Assembly (NCBI GenBank): GCA_018817425.1
Contig: JAHITX010000111.1
Coordinates: 1-64,000 of the forward strand
DNA: 64,000 nucleotides
Reading direction: 5' to 3'
Source: Pseudomonadota bacterium
GTDB lineage: Bacteria; Desulfobacterota; Desulfobacteria; Desulfobacterales; RPRI01
Made by a program: the position numbers and the translations under genes. The notes under the pieces were generated by a model, which searched no databases, had not been told where the DNA came from, and saw nothing but the letters and a program-made list of their open reading frames with translations. Numbering within the stretch: position 1 is the first letter of the stretch; each line of letters opens with the position of its first letter. Positions 8,359 through 17,211 of the stretch are shown one piece after another.

Positions 8359-8751
8359 TTAAGCATTTACACATTCAACCACATCCTGCAATGTCCCTAC
8401 TCCAGGCATAAAAACCTCATCAACTCCTATTTTAAGAAGTTCTCTCTTTTCCGGTTCGCTGATTGTACCACCTATAACTACCTTTATATCACCTTTTATG
8501 CCCTGTTCACTCATCAGTTCCATCAAACGAGTAGTGTCATATACAAGACCGGCACTGTAAAAACTCATGGCAATCACATCCACATCTTCTTCAACAGCAG
8601 TTTTAACAACCTCATCTATTATGCTATATCGGGTAAAAATAACTTCCATACCTTTATCTCTCAACAACTGGGTCAGGTATCTAACACTTACCTCATGAGC
8701 ATCCTGATCGCTTTTGGTTACAAGAATCCTTTTTTTCATTTTAGTTTCCAT
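8359..8751 (-). CDS. B12-binding small subunit of an acyl-CoA mutase
   Basis: This 130-residue protein is a stand-alone cobalamin-binding domain equivalent to the C-terminal domain of methylmalonyl-CoA mutase. The signature DxHxxG reads DAHEVS (near residue 17): the cobalt-ligating histidine is kept but the following glycine is serine. The SFYSAGL loop and the VIGGTISEPEKRELLKIGVDEVFMPG region follow the usual order. It is separated from the large subunit by 12 bp and from MeaB by 37 bp, as in two-subunit mutases such as isobutyryl-CoA and 2-hydroxyisobutyryl-CoA mutases. It should bind adenosylcobalamin and join the large subunit. Confidence 0.9.
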   Translation of the reverse strand: METKMKKRILVTKSDQDAHEVSVRYLTQLLRDKGMEVIFTRYSIIDEVVKTAVEEDVDVIAMSFYSAGLVYDTTRLMELMSEQGIKGDIKVVIGGTISEPEKRELLKIGVDEVFMPGVGTLQDVVECVNA

Positions 8752-8763
8752 GACTACCCCTTT

Positions 8764-10482
8764 TTATCCTGAGAAATAACCATATCCCAAATTTTCCTGC
8801 ATTACCTTGGACATCTCTCCGGCTGTGGCCCCAGCTCTTGCAGCCTCAACCAGAGCCGGCATAAGTACGCCACCGGAACTTGGCCATTCTTTATCTACTT
8901 TAATTGCCGCTATCTTCACATTTTCCAAAGCAGCTTTTACTTTTTCCTGATCCCTGTTTGCTTTATATTTCTTGATTCGCTCAATGGCTTTCTCTTCGAT
9001 TTCAATGGGGCGTCTATATATATTCGGTTCAGGATTAGCTTCTTCAACACGGTATTTGTTTACACCAACCTTAACCAGTTCACCTGACTGAATTTTATCA
9101 AAACGTTTGGCAGCCGCTTCCTGTACCTGCCCTCTTATCCAGCCTGACTCCCAGCATTTGAGATATCCGCCCATTTGATCCATCTGATCCATAATTTTAA
9201 GGATTTCCTGCTCCATTTGATTGGTCAGCCATTCAACGTAATATGAGCCTCCCAAAGGATCAGTAACATGGGGAAGATCGGTCTCTTCCTGTAGAATCTG
9301 ATATGTACGGACACAAACCTTAACCGCCTCTTCTGTTGGAATACTTATAGCTTCATCATATGAAACTACCCACATTCCCTCAATATCAGCCATCATACCT
9401 GCCATAGTCATAACAGTAACACGGATAATATTATTATATATTTCCTGGGCTGTAAGCTCGTTCCCGGCAGTCTGAGCTATAATTATTTTATGCCTGAGCG
9501 CATCCGGGTTGGTAACTCCAAATCTTTGAGCAAATATCTTGGCCCACAATCTTCTGGTAGCCCGCAACTTTGCCACTTCTTCAAAAAAGTTTTGACTAAC
9601 GTGAGGATGCCCCAAATACTTGGCAACCACGTCATTAGGATCAAGACCTACTTTTTGGCACTCTTCTACCGCAGCAATAGTGTGAGCCATGGCAAAAGCA
9701 ACTTCCATAGCAGGCGTTGCTCCTGATTCACCTAAATTATAGCCATCAAAGGCACCGGGACATGCAAGTGGCATATTATCTGCGTGCCATTTGATCAGCT
9801 CGGTTGACATCTTTAAGGCTGTCTTTGGTGGGTACCCGGCTGCATCCCAGAACTGCTGATGATGAAACAGATTGCAGGGCAAATTCCACATATCGGCAAG
9901 GTTTTCTTTTCGCCGATCAAGAATATAAGCTGCAAACAGAGCGTTTATCGGAAGAGCGTTATCAATAGCAAGTAACGCTGTAAAAAGTTTTGTAATATCC
10001 AGACCATCAAAATATTCAGCAAAGTCATCAATTGTGCTGAAAGAACATCCACACTCACCGACCTTGCCTTTTGCTGCCGGATGATCGGGATCCAATCCTC
10101 TCTGAGTTGGAAGATCTAATGTCATTACAGCTGTAACAAGTCCGCCCTGGGAAACGCTTCCAAGACTCTGAAGAAACTCACGGCGCTCCCTGGTCTCCTC
10201 TGTGGTAGCAAACCCATATCCCTGATTCATAAGCATGGGTTCTACCTGATAATGAAAGGGATAATTACCGCGGGTAAAGGGGAAGTTCCCTGGTATTCCA
10301 ACATCCTGAAAGTCAAGATCCTTTATATCATCCGGACCATAGCTTGGTTTCAGGGTTATGCCCGATAAGTTGGTAGCAGGAGGCGGAGGGGGTGGAACTG
10401 CTTCAGCAGGCATTGCCTTCATAGCAGCCATCAACTGTTCGTCCAAAAGTTGCTTTTTTTTCAAAGTATCATCAGTAAACAT
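8764..10482 (-). CDS. Divergent B12-dependent acyl-CoA mutase, large subunit
   Basis: This 572-residue protein is the substrate-binding TIM-barrel subunit of a methylmalonyl-CoA-mutase-type enzyme, which moves a thioester-bearing carbon by a radical mechanism. Family blocks include FTRGNYPFHY (69-78), DLPTQRGLDPDHP (123-135), FDGYNLGESGAT (245-256) and FFEEVAKLRATRRLWAK. Compared with the Propionibacterium enzyme from memory, Tyr89 is kept (Y78). The substrate carboxylate-binding Arg207 appears to be tryptophan, Gln197 is replaced, and His244 is Asn249. It should therefore not rearrange methylmalonyl-CoA. A proline-rich linker (residues 30-35) is unusual. The product and substrate are unknown; neighbours suggest an intermediate of an anaerobic aromatic, cyclic or branched-acid pathway. 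Confidence 0.85.
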   Translation of the reverse strand: MFTDDTLKKKQLLDEQLMAAMKAMPAEAVPPPPPPATNLSGITLKPSYGPDDIKDLDFQDVGIPGNFPFTRGNYPFHYQVEPMLMNQGYGFATTEETRERREFLQSLGSVSQGGLVTAVMTLDLPTQRGLDPDHPAAKGKVGECGCSFSTIDDFAEYFDGLDITKLFTALLAIDNALPINALFAAYILDRRKENLADMWNLPCNLFHHQQFWDAAGYPPKTALKMSTELIKWHADNMPLACPGAFDGYNLGESGATPAMEVAFAMAHTIAAVEECQKVGLDPNDVVAKYLGHPHVSQNFFEEVAKLRATRRLWAKIFAQRFGVTNPDALRHKIIIAQTAGNELTAQEIYNNIIRVTVMTMAGMMADIEGMWVVSYDEAISIPTEEAVKVCVRTYQILQEETDLPHVTDPLGGSYYVEWLTNQMEQEILKIMDQMDQMGGYLKCWESGWIRGQVQEAAAKRFDKIQSGELVKVGVNKYRVEEANPEPNIYRRPIEIEEKAIERIKKYKANRDQEKVKAALENVKIAAIKVDKEWPSSGGVLMPALVEAARAGATAGEMSKVMQENLGYGYFSG

Positions 10483-10655
10483 ATCTTAACCTCTCTTTTC
10501 ACAAGGCTTAACTCCATGGGGTAAATCTTTCCAATAAGAATTATCTCACGGGTATTTCAGTAACCATCTAAATTCATTAAGAGATAGAAGCACTTTTATG
10601 TAAAGAAGGAAGAGAACACTTTTATGGTTCCTCCTTATACATATATAAAAGGAAC

Positions 10656-10704
10656 AAGGGTTCCTGCGAAACGGTACAATCGGCTTCTTGTCACAGGAAC
10701 CCTT
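10656..10704 (-). terminator. Hairpin in the 10483-10796 gap, possible terminator or processing site
   Basis: A perfect 11-bp inverted repeat, AAGGGTTCCTG / CAGGAACCCTT, with a 27-nt loop lies between the FAD oxidoreductase stop and the mutase start. On the minus strand a short T-rich stretch follows. Just to its left is a weaker palindrome (GGAAGAGAAC...GTTCCTCC). It could weaken transcription from the oxidoreductase block into the mutase block, or be a REP-like element. Nothing else is seen in this 314-bp gap. Confidence 0.35.
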
Positions 10705-10796
10705 TTAAAATCCGGCACAAAACTTTATCCGGAACTTACGGTTTCAATACTATATTATATGAATTCTATCTCTGAATAATATTTACACTCAAATAA

Positions 10797-12374
10797 TTAT
10801 TCAGGCTCGCAATATCCATGAGGATCTGATGCAGTATTCGGATCAAAAACCCTCTTTATCTTTTTCATGTACTTATGGAAATCATGAGCATGCGGGCTTG
10901 TCATCGAATGCGCCATTTCACCTGCATTTTCAAAGAACCCCAGCCCTACTCCTTCTGTAATAGCTGCGCCAACACTATCAAAGCCTAATTTAATAGCAGC
11001 TTTGGTTGACTCAATGTCAAAAGGATCATACTGATACAGCGGTTCATGATGTGATCCGATAGTAGCTTGTTCATACAGGTTGGAACCCCATACATTGTGA
11101 ACTTCCTGCAGGAACTGACCACCGTCTACATAAGGCTTCATTAATTTATCGCCAAGGTAACTTCCAAAACAGGCGTTGTCGATTGTATCATCACCTGTAG
11201 CTGCACAGAAGAACGAACCTGTTCCGCGGAAAATACCTTTGATAATTTCTCCGCCCCACAGATGCCACCAATAATTGGAGCCCTTAGCATGAGGTACTTT
11301 TTCGAGATCTTCATCTATCCAGCCGCCTGTTTTTTCCAGAATCGCTTTTAAGCATTTTTCCTGGTATGCTATTTCTCCGTCGCTGTATCCACCAAGTATT
11401 ATACCAAATGCAAAGGCATTTTTCTGCAAAATACCTTTCTGCCACAGTTCATAGAATTCCTGGTTGGATTCGGTCATCATAGCACCGTGCCATGCTGCAA
11501 CAGCTCTGTCACCGGAATATGTCATTTCGGCTTCGGTAATCATATACTGGGCTTCATGCATATCATCCCATGATTTCCATGAACAAATATATGAACTCAT
11601 TCTCTCAGGAATGATAGGATCATAGCATGGAGATCTTCCTGTACTCTCGTGTTTGTCAGGACCTGGCCAAGGATAAAGTTTAATCGAAATCTTGGTGAAT
11701 GTTCCAAGAGCACCGAAGGAACCCATATAGCCTCTCATGATGCCTCTGATACCGGGTCCGGGGCCATCTGCGCTAAACCATTCGCCGCTTTGTCCCAATG
11801 ATCCTAATTTTAACAATTCACCGGTAGACAATACCCATTCCACGCCCAGAATGTTACGAGAGCTGTGGCTTGTATTAATCGAACTCGGCCCCATACCGCA
11901 GCATGCAGCATGACTGGCAAGACTTGATGTTGTGGGTCCTGGTCCAATAACATGCGGACGAAGTCCCTTTTTAATACACTCAACATGAAGCTGACCTACT
12001 GCAACATAAGGTTCAATAACTGCAATCATGTTCTTTTCATCGATATCTATGATACGATTCATTCTTCTCATATCAAGAGCTATTGTGTCTGGGCTTCCTG
12101 CCAAAGATCCCGGAAACCAGCCGGTACTAAAAGCATGAGATTTTATCCCATATTTGTTACATACTCTCTGAATAGCCTGGACCTCTTCGGTACATCCTGG
12201 AAGCAACGCCGCTACCGGCCATTCAGGCATAAAGTATTCTTCAGCCGGAGTCTGCATATATGGCTGTACCATAAACACGTATGCATATCCAGCCAAATTA
12301 GCCGGCTCTTCTGATATGTTTTCCGGACCTACTATATCTTCGAGTGCCCTGTAAGCTTCTCTTGTTAAAGCCAT
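10797..12374 (-). CDS. FAD-binding oxidoreductase (vanillyl-alcohol-oxidase / GlcD type)
   Basis: The 525-residue product has an N-terminal FAD_binding_4 domain (about residues 50-235: PEWPVAALLPGCTEEVQAI, FSTGWFPGSLAG, AVIEPYVAVGQL, GYMGSFGALGTFTKISIKL). A C-terminal substrate-binding half ends with the family tail KRVFDPNTASDPHGYC. Relatives oxidise alcohols, 2-hydroxyacids or phenols at a covalent or tight FAD. A clear ribosome site AGGAGG precedes the ATG. It follows an iron-sulfur protein and a second flavoprotein by 17 bp and probably hands electrons through them to Etf. It has many tryptophans and aromatics in the C-terminal half, so an aromatic or hydrophobic substrate is plausible. 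The exact reaction cannot be read from the sequence. Confidence 0.8.
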   Translation of the reverse strand: MALTREAYRALEDIVGPENISEEPANLAGYAYVFMVQPYMQTPAEEYFMPEWPVAALLPGCTEEVQAIQRVCNKYGIKSHAFSTGWFPGSLAGSPDTIALDMRRMNRIIDIDEKNMIAVIEPYVAVGQLHVECIKKGLRPHVIGPGPTTSSLASHAACCGMGPSSINTSHSSRNILGVEWVLSTGELLKLGSLGQSGEWFSADGPGPGIRGIMRGYMGSFGALGTFTKISIKLYPWPGPDKHESTGRSPCYDPIIPERMSSYICSWKSWDDMHEAQYMITEAEMTYSGDRAVAAWHGAMMTESNQEFYELWQKGILQKNAFAFGIILGGYSDGEIAYQEKCLKAILEKTGGWIDEDLEKVPHAKGSNYWWHLWGGEIIKGIFRGTGSFFCAATGDDTIDNACFGSYLGDKLMKPYVDGGQFLQEVHNVWGSNLYEQATIGSHHEPLYQYDPFDIESTKAAIKLGFDSVGAAITEGVGLGFFENAGEMAHSMTSPHAHDFHKYMKKIKRVFDPNTASDPHGYCEPE

Positions 12375-12391
12375 CTCAAACCTCCTTATTA

Positions 12392-13666
12392 TTAAATTGC
12401 CTGCTCGACAAGCTCTATAATATCCAATATCTTGAGTGCATCACCCGAATCGTTGACAGCGTCAGAGAAATTACGTTCGCACCAGCCACATGCAGTTACC
12501 ATTGCTTCTGCACCTGTTGTTTTTGCCTCGGTAACTCTCTCTTTGGCAACCCAGAGTGAATAGTCAGGATCAGAATCCATACATCCTCCACCAGCACCGC
12601 AGCAGAAACTGTATTCTTCAATTCTTTTCATCTCAGTAAGTTTTACACCCGGAATGCTTCTAAGAATATCTCTTGGAGCATCGTAAATACCGTATTTTCC
12701 ACGACGGAATACTTTCGGGGGATCATGCAAACAAAGCTGGCCCATTACCTTCTTTTCTACACCTTTCCAGGGTATCCAATCTTCTCCCAGTCTGCCAAGG
12801 TGGCATGGGTCATGATAGGTAACTCTCAAAGGAACATTCTTGGAAAATTTGAGCTTTCCTTCCTTGATAAGCTGAGCTATATATTCAGTAATATGAAGGA
12901 CTTCAACATCAAGCTTTCTATCGATTTTATGGTAGAGCACTTTAAAAGCATGGTAACAATCGGAACAGGAAACCACTATTTTCTTGATTCCTGCCGCCTT
13001 GAACATAGCCGCATTATTTTCGGAAAAACTTTCGATCTCGCCCTGATATCCCATTTCATAGGAACGGCCTCCGCAACATGCTTCTTCCGTACCGAAGATA
13101 CCTACATCAACACCGGCTTTTTGCAGAACGGAAATAGCGGTTTTTGCAACCTTATGCAGACTTTCATCAAATGAAATCCTGCAACCGGCAAAGTAAAGGA
13201 CCTCTCCTTTTTCCTTGGTAAGATCTTTTATCTTAAGGCCTTTAGCCCAATTGCCTCTGTCGGCCTTTTTGGCCTGCATCATGTTGTCTTCTGCTTTCAA
13301 ACCTTCCATCACGGCCATCAGCTCCGGAACGAGCTGACCATCTTCAACACATTGAGCCCTTAATGCAAGCAACATTTCCTGAGGCTCCATATCACGGTTG
13401 GTTTTGCATGTTATATCACAGGCGCCACACATCTGGCAGTGATATATTATATCCAACCATCCATCTGTATATTCTATTTTGTCGGTTACATATGCAAGTG
13501 CACTATGATATCTTCCGGCACCGGAATAAGCATGAAAGTTATGTTTTGAAATTGAGGGGCACACCTGAGCAAACTCTTGACCTGGACCTTTCTGCCAGGG
13601 AACCCACTTACAATTGGAACACCTTTCACAGCGAACCATATCAGCTTTCCAATCTATTAATGCCAT
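12392..13666 (-). CDS. Iron-sulfur oxidoreductase with CCG domains (HdrD/GlcF-like)
   Basis: This 424-residue protein has an N-terminal ferredoxin part with CERCSNCKWVP...CP (near residues 12-37) and CQMCGACDITC (near 75-85), then two CCG domains (FGTEEACCGGRSYEMG and EYSFCCGAGGGCMDSD). These domains bind noncubane or [4Fe-4S] clusters in heterodisulfide reductase subunits and glycolate oxidase GlcF. I place the start at the ATG before ALIDWKAD because AAGGAGG lies 9 bp upstream; a GTG three codons earlier falls inside that ribosome site. It is flanked by two FAD oxidoreductases and followed upstream by EtfAB. It most likely links substrate oxidation to Etf or the quinone pool. Confidence 0.85.
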   Translation of the reverse strand: MALIDWKADMVRCERCSNCKWVPWQKGPGQEFAQVCPSISKHNFHAYSGAGRYHSALAYVTDKIEYTDGWLDIIYHCQMCGACDITCKTNRDMEPQEMLLALRAQCVEDGQLVPELMAVMEGLKAEDNMMQAKKADRGNWAKGLKIKDLTKEKGEVLYFAGCRISFDESLHKVAKTAISVLQKAGVDVGIFGTEEACCGGRSYEMGYQGEIESFSENNAAMFKAAGIKKIVVSCSDCYHAFKVLYHKIDRKLDVEVLHITEYIAQLIKEGKLKFSKNVPLRVTYHDPCHLGRLGEDWIPWKGVEKKVMGQLCLHDPPKVFRRGKYGIYDAPRDILRSIPGVKLTEMKRIEEYSFCCGAGGGCMDSDPDYSLWVAKERVTEAKTTGAEAMVTACGWCERNFSDAVNDSGDALKILDIIELVEQAI

Positions 13667-13690
13667 TTTTAACACCTCCTTAAAAGCCTT

Positions 13691-15154
13691 CTAGAAACAC
13701 AGTTTACCAGGGTTCATAATTTTATTGGGGTCAAATATTGTTTTTACTTTTCTCAGGAAAGAGGCAGTTTCGCCATCTCTTCTGTAAACCATGTCTGACC
13801 AGGAGCCATATGGTCTGGAAAAGAATGCTCCCATATTAGCCAAAGCCATGCTATTATTAACAAGCCCCTTAACCTTATCCATCTCCGCCTTATTATTGCT
13901 GTCACAATTTAAGTTGAATTCCACATGACAGCTGGTACCATTAACGGTCGGTTGTATATAAACACCTATATCATTCGGAGAAAAACCCTTGCTTTCAGCC
14001 TGTGCGCACATAGCTTTTACAAAGTCAGGTGTATGGTCTAATGTAGTCAGGAAGAATATATCCCGACAGGCTCCTTTGGCTTTATTTTTCCAATAAATCT
14101 CACCGGAAGGTTTAGCCAATGCGGCAGCGACATCATCAGCCGACAATCCACATGGAAGTGCTTCCAATGGGGTAAGGCCATTTGCCTGTGCGGCATTTTT
14201 AATATCTGTAACCTGATAGGCCACTTTATCCTCAGGCATTACGCCACGACCCTCTGCACTGATAAAAAGAACATAGGGCGGTAACGCATCTTTCAGAGTT
14301 GCCACTTCGCTGCTGTCTTTAGCCATTATACAAGCAAGATTGTGGTTGTTTAAAATAAGGATATCATCGCCAAGAAGGACTTTATGCATTTTATAAACAA
14401 GCCCTATAAGGTCTTCTAATTTCTGGGCCGGAACAAAAAATGACTTCTTAAGTACTGGTTTTACTCTGCATTTTATTGATAACCAGGTCACAATACCCAT
14501 AGTTCCCTGTGAGCCTTGTACAACTCTCTGGAAGTCTGTCTGAGCAGGTCCCATAGGTCTTATCTGCGCCCTTTTGTTTTCCCACTGCTGAGCCAGTGTA
14601 CCCGGTCCTGCAGCCGAACCCGTCATAAACAGATGGCCATCGCCAAAAATAACTTCCATACAAAGCAGCGGATCTTGCGGATCCCAGTGATGTCTAGGCA
14701 TTGTAATGGGTTCTCTTTCGAGATAACTGCCGACAACTGATTTCGTGCTGCGTGGAACAAGCGGCATATGAGCAGCCAAGCCTTCCTTATCCAGTGCATC
14801 AACAAGCTCACCAAATGTTACGCCGGGTTCAATCATTGCAACACGGTTTCTTCGGTCAACTCTTATGATCTTTTTCATTCCGCTAAGATCAACAACAACT
14901 GCCCCACCAGTACTGGGAACTGTGTCGCCCCGATAGTGAGGTGCTCCTGAACTCACCGGAACAAGCGGTGTACCTGTTTCGTTAGCCCACTTAATCAATT
15001 CCTGTACCTCAGTATTCTTAGTGGGTTTAACCACACAAGAAGGCCGTACCGGGATAACAAAACTCTCATCCCCGGCATAAGCCTCCAGGGTTTTCTGATC
15101 ATCAAAAACATTGTCTTTACCAATGATCTTCGTTAAATCATCTTTTTGAGCCAT
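13691..15154 (-). CDS. GlcD-type FAD-linked oxidase
   Basis: The 487-residue product is a second FAD_binding_4 flavoprotein. Recognisable parts are VRPSCVVKPTKNTEVQELI (36-54), PVSSGAPHYRGDT, RVAMIEPGVTFGELVDAL (about 102-119), GSQGTMGIVTWLSIKC and the C-terminal FDPNKIMNPGKLCF of FAD-oxidase_C proteins. The family includes glycolate and D-lactate dehydrogenases. It stands 65 bp after EtfB and 24 bp before the iron-sulfur gene. This order, Etf plus GlcD-type plus CCG protein, is known from Etf-linked 2-hydroxyacid dehydrogenases such as LctBCD. Two different FAD subunits in one set suggests either two substrates or one catalytic and one electron-transfer subunit. Confidence 0.82.
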   Translation of the reverse strand: MAQKDDLTKIIGKDNVFDDQKTLEAYAGDESFVIPVRPSCVVKPTKNTEVQELIKWANETGTPLVPVSSGAPHYRGDTVPSTGGAVVVDLSGMKKIIRVDRRNRVAMIEPGVTFGELVDALDKEGLAAHMPLVPRSTKSVVGSYLEREPITMPRHHWDPQDPLLCMEVIFGDGHLFMTGSAAGPGTLAQQWENKRAQIRPMGPAQTDFQRVVQGSQGTMGIVTWLSIKCRVKPVLKKSFFVPAQKLEDLIGLVYKMHKVLLGDDILILNNHNLACIMAKDSSEVATLKDALPPYVLFISAEGRGVMPEDKVAYQVTDIKNAAQANGLTPLEALPCGLSADDVAAALAKPSGEIYWKNKAKGACRDIFFLTTLDHTPDFVKAMCAQAESKGFSPNDIGVYIQPTVNGTSCHVEFNLNCDSNNKAEMDKVKGLVNNSMALANMGAFFSRPYGSWSDMVYRRDGETASFLRKVKTIFDPNKIMNPGKLCF

Positions 15155-15219
15155 AACTTATCTCCTCTTTAATTAATAATGACTTCACAACATTAACCAA
15201 CTCAAAAAACTAAAACCTC

Positions 15220-15999
15220 TCACCCCCCTTTTAAAATTGAAGCTAAATTTTCACCTTTTTCTTCGGGAGAATCGCCTTCTATAAATTGACAATCCCTTCC
15301 CATATCCGGTGGTGGCAACAGAGCCGCCATATCTATTTGTACCAATTTGTCAGAATCAACTCCGACATCATCAGCACTCCACACAGTTATCGGTTGTTTG
15401 TAGGCAGCTATTCTCATTTTGGCAATTGGATACCTCAATTCACCAACTTCACTGCTTACCGTTAACAAAGCAGGTAAGTTAGACTTAACCAATTCGTAGG
15501 CTCCAGGAAGTATTTTCTCTATAACCACCTTACCACCATCAATCTTTACACTGCGAACTAAATTAACAGTAGGAATTCCCAATATTTCGCCAAGTATCAG
15601 CCCGGTTTGTCCTAAATCCCAATCGCCTCCCTGCCTCCCGGTCAGAATAAGATCGTACTCTCCTAATTTTTCAATTGCCTTTGATAGTACATAAGCGATA
15701 GAATTACTATCAAGGTTTTTAAACTGGGGATCATCCACAACTACTAGATTATCGGCACCAACTGCCAATGATCTTCTTAATACCGCCTGGGAAATCTTTG
15801 ACCCAACGCTTACAACAACAACTTCAGCTCCGTTTTCATCCTTAATACGAAGAGCAGCTTCCAAAGCATTCTCATCATAAGGGTTGATTACCGGTGCCAC
15901 ACCTTTCGTACTAATTGCTTTTGCCTCTGAATCTACCTGTACTGCTGTGTAAGGAGCTTCGGGATCAGGAACCTGTTTTGCACATACTATTATTTTCAT
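15220..15999 (-). CDS. etfB: Electron transfer flavoprotein beta subunit
   Basis: This 259-residue protein is EtfB. It starts MKIIVCAKQVPDPEAP, has NPYDENALEAALRIKDE (near 42) and the AMP-binding region DLILTGRQGGDWDLGQTG (near 118), and ends with the usual PPPDMGRDCQFIEG region. With EtfA it passes electrons from flavin dehydrogenases to a quinone reductase or between dehydrogenases. The start is set by GGAGGGAG 6 bp upstream and overlaps the etfA stop by 4 bp (ATGA). Whether it bifurcates electrons cannot be judged from motifs alone. Confidence 0.93.
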   Translation of the reverse strand: MKIIVCAKQVPDPEAPYTAVQVDSEAKAISTKGVAPVINPYDENALEAALRIKDENGAEVVVVSVGSKISQAVLRRSLAVGADNLVVVDDPQFKNLDSNSIAYVLSKAIEKLGEYDLILTGRQGGDWDLGQTGLILGEILGIPTVNLVRSVKIDGGKVVIEKILPGAYELVKSNLPALLTVSSEVGELRYPIAKMRIAAYKQPITVWSADDVGVDSDKLVQIDMAALLPPPDMGRDCQFIEGDSPEEKGENLASILKGG

Positions 16000-16994
16000 G
16001 ATAACTCCCTCCACTTCTTGTTAAATGCCGGAAGAACCTTATTCAAATCGCCGATAATTCCATAGTTGGCTACATTAAAAACGCTTGCTTTTTTATCTTT
16101 ATTTATAGCCACAATTTTCTTGGATCTCATCATGCCGACCAAATGCTGTGTAGCTCCGGAAATACCTATTGCCACATATAACTCCGGTGAAACTTTCTCA
16201 CCGGTTAATCCAACCTGACGGCTTGAAGACACCCACCCCAGATCAACTGCCGGTCTGCTGCCGGCAATTTCAACAACACTACCTGAAGATTGCCTAATCA
16301 GATCTGCCATTTCCTCAAGTATCTTAAAACCTTCAGGCCCGCCTACTCCCCGGCCTCCGGATATAATTATATCCGCCTTATCCAGCGAAACGGAATCTTC
16401 TTTAACAATTTCTACAGATTCAACTTTAGCTGAAGATGCATCTATATCCGGCGCCACATCGATAATCTCACTTTTGGTTGATACTTTCTCCGCAGGAACC
16501 ACAACTTTTTTCCTTACCGTGGCAAAATGCGGCTCTTCTTTATATTTAAAGACTGCAACGGCATTTCCGCCATATACCGGTTTTGTGCAAACCAAAAGCC
16601 CTTCGGCCTTATCGGTTTCCAGTTCGGTACAATCTGTGACAAGTCTGACCTTTAGCCTGAAAGCCAGTCTCGGAGCAACTTCCATACCTATATTGGTATG
16701 ACTCATAAGCAAAACTTTGGGGTTAATCTGCGCACTTAATTTTTCCAGAATACCGACCCACAAGTCAGGCATAAATTTTTCAAGTAAAGGACTTTCTATT
16801 TTGTATACCTTATTTGCCCCAAATGAGGCAGCTTCATCAGCTATTCCGGAAAGGTTGCTTCCAATAATTACCAATGATAGCTCAAGGCCTAAATCATCCG
16901 CAATTTTCCTTCCAGCACCCAATAATTCAAGCGTAGAAGAGCTGATGCCCCCTTCTCCTATTTCTCCGCATACTAACACCGGACGGGTTGACAT
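15996..16994 (-). CDS. etfA: Electron transfer flavoprotein alpha subunit
   Basis: The 332-residue EtfA is shown by its C-terminal FAD domain: SGGRGVGGPEGF (near 210), SRPAVDLGW (near 245), RQVGLTGEKVSPELYVAIGISGATQHL and the tail VFNVANYGIIGD. It is the first gene of the long minus-strand run and is preceded by AGGAGG. A -24/-12 sigma-54 promoter lies about 150 bp upstream. No ferredoxin domain is fused to it, unlike some EtfA forms of anaerobes. It serves the adjacent FAD/FeS oxidoreductases or an acyl-CoA dehydrogenase outside the window. Confidence 0.94.
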   Translation of the reverse strand: MSTRPVLVCGEIGEGGISSSTLELLGAGRKIADDLGLELSLVIIGSNLSGIADEAASFGANKVYKIESPLLEKFMPDLWVGILEKLSAQINPKVLLMSHTNIGMEVAPRLAFRLKVRLVTDCTELETDKAEGLLVCTKPVYGGNAVAVFKYKEEPHFATVRKKVVVPAEKVSTKSEIIDVAPDIDASSAKVESVEIVKEDSVSLDKADIIISGGRGVGGPEGFKILEEMADLIRQSSGSVVEIAGSRPAVDLGWVSSSRQVGLTGEKVSPELYVAIGISGATQHLVGMMRSKKIVAINKDKKASVFNVANYGIIGDLNKVLPAFNKKWRELS

Positions 16995-17142
16995 AAATAC
17001 AAACCTCCTTTTTTCCCTCCGCCGGTTTTACCCGACAGCAACGGTTTATTCTTAACAAACATTTTTTTTGCCATACAGGAACAAAAATTCATATCAACTA
17101 AAACTAAGCAAAATACTAATCTTAATATAATTATAAACAATA

Positions 17143-17158
17143 TGCTTAAATCATGCCA
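17143..17158 (-). promoter_or_regulatory. Sigma-54 (-24/-12) promoter of the etf-mutase-reductase operon
   Basis: On the minus strand the sequence is TGGCATGATTTAAGCA, with GG and GC separated by exactly 10 bp as sigma-54 requires. The -24 box matches 6 of 7 positions of TGGCACG. It lies about 150 bp upstream of etfA. The core ATTTAAGC is identical to the promoter found at 49175-49189. The assignment rests on sequence only. Confidence 0.65.
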
Positions 17159-17211
17159 ATATTTCAACATCAGTTATATCAGTAAGTTAAATGTATTTAT
17201 AAGCAAAAGTC

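Noticed and set aside
8764-10482. Methylmalonyl-CoA mutase for propionate metabolism
   Set aside because: The carboxylate-binding arginine and catalytic histidine appear to be replaced and the operon context is not that of propionate oxidation.
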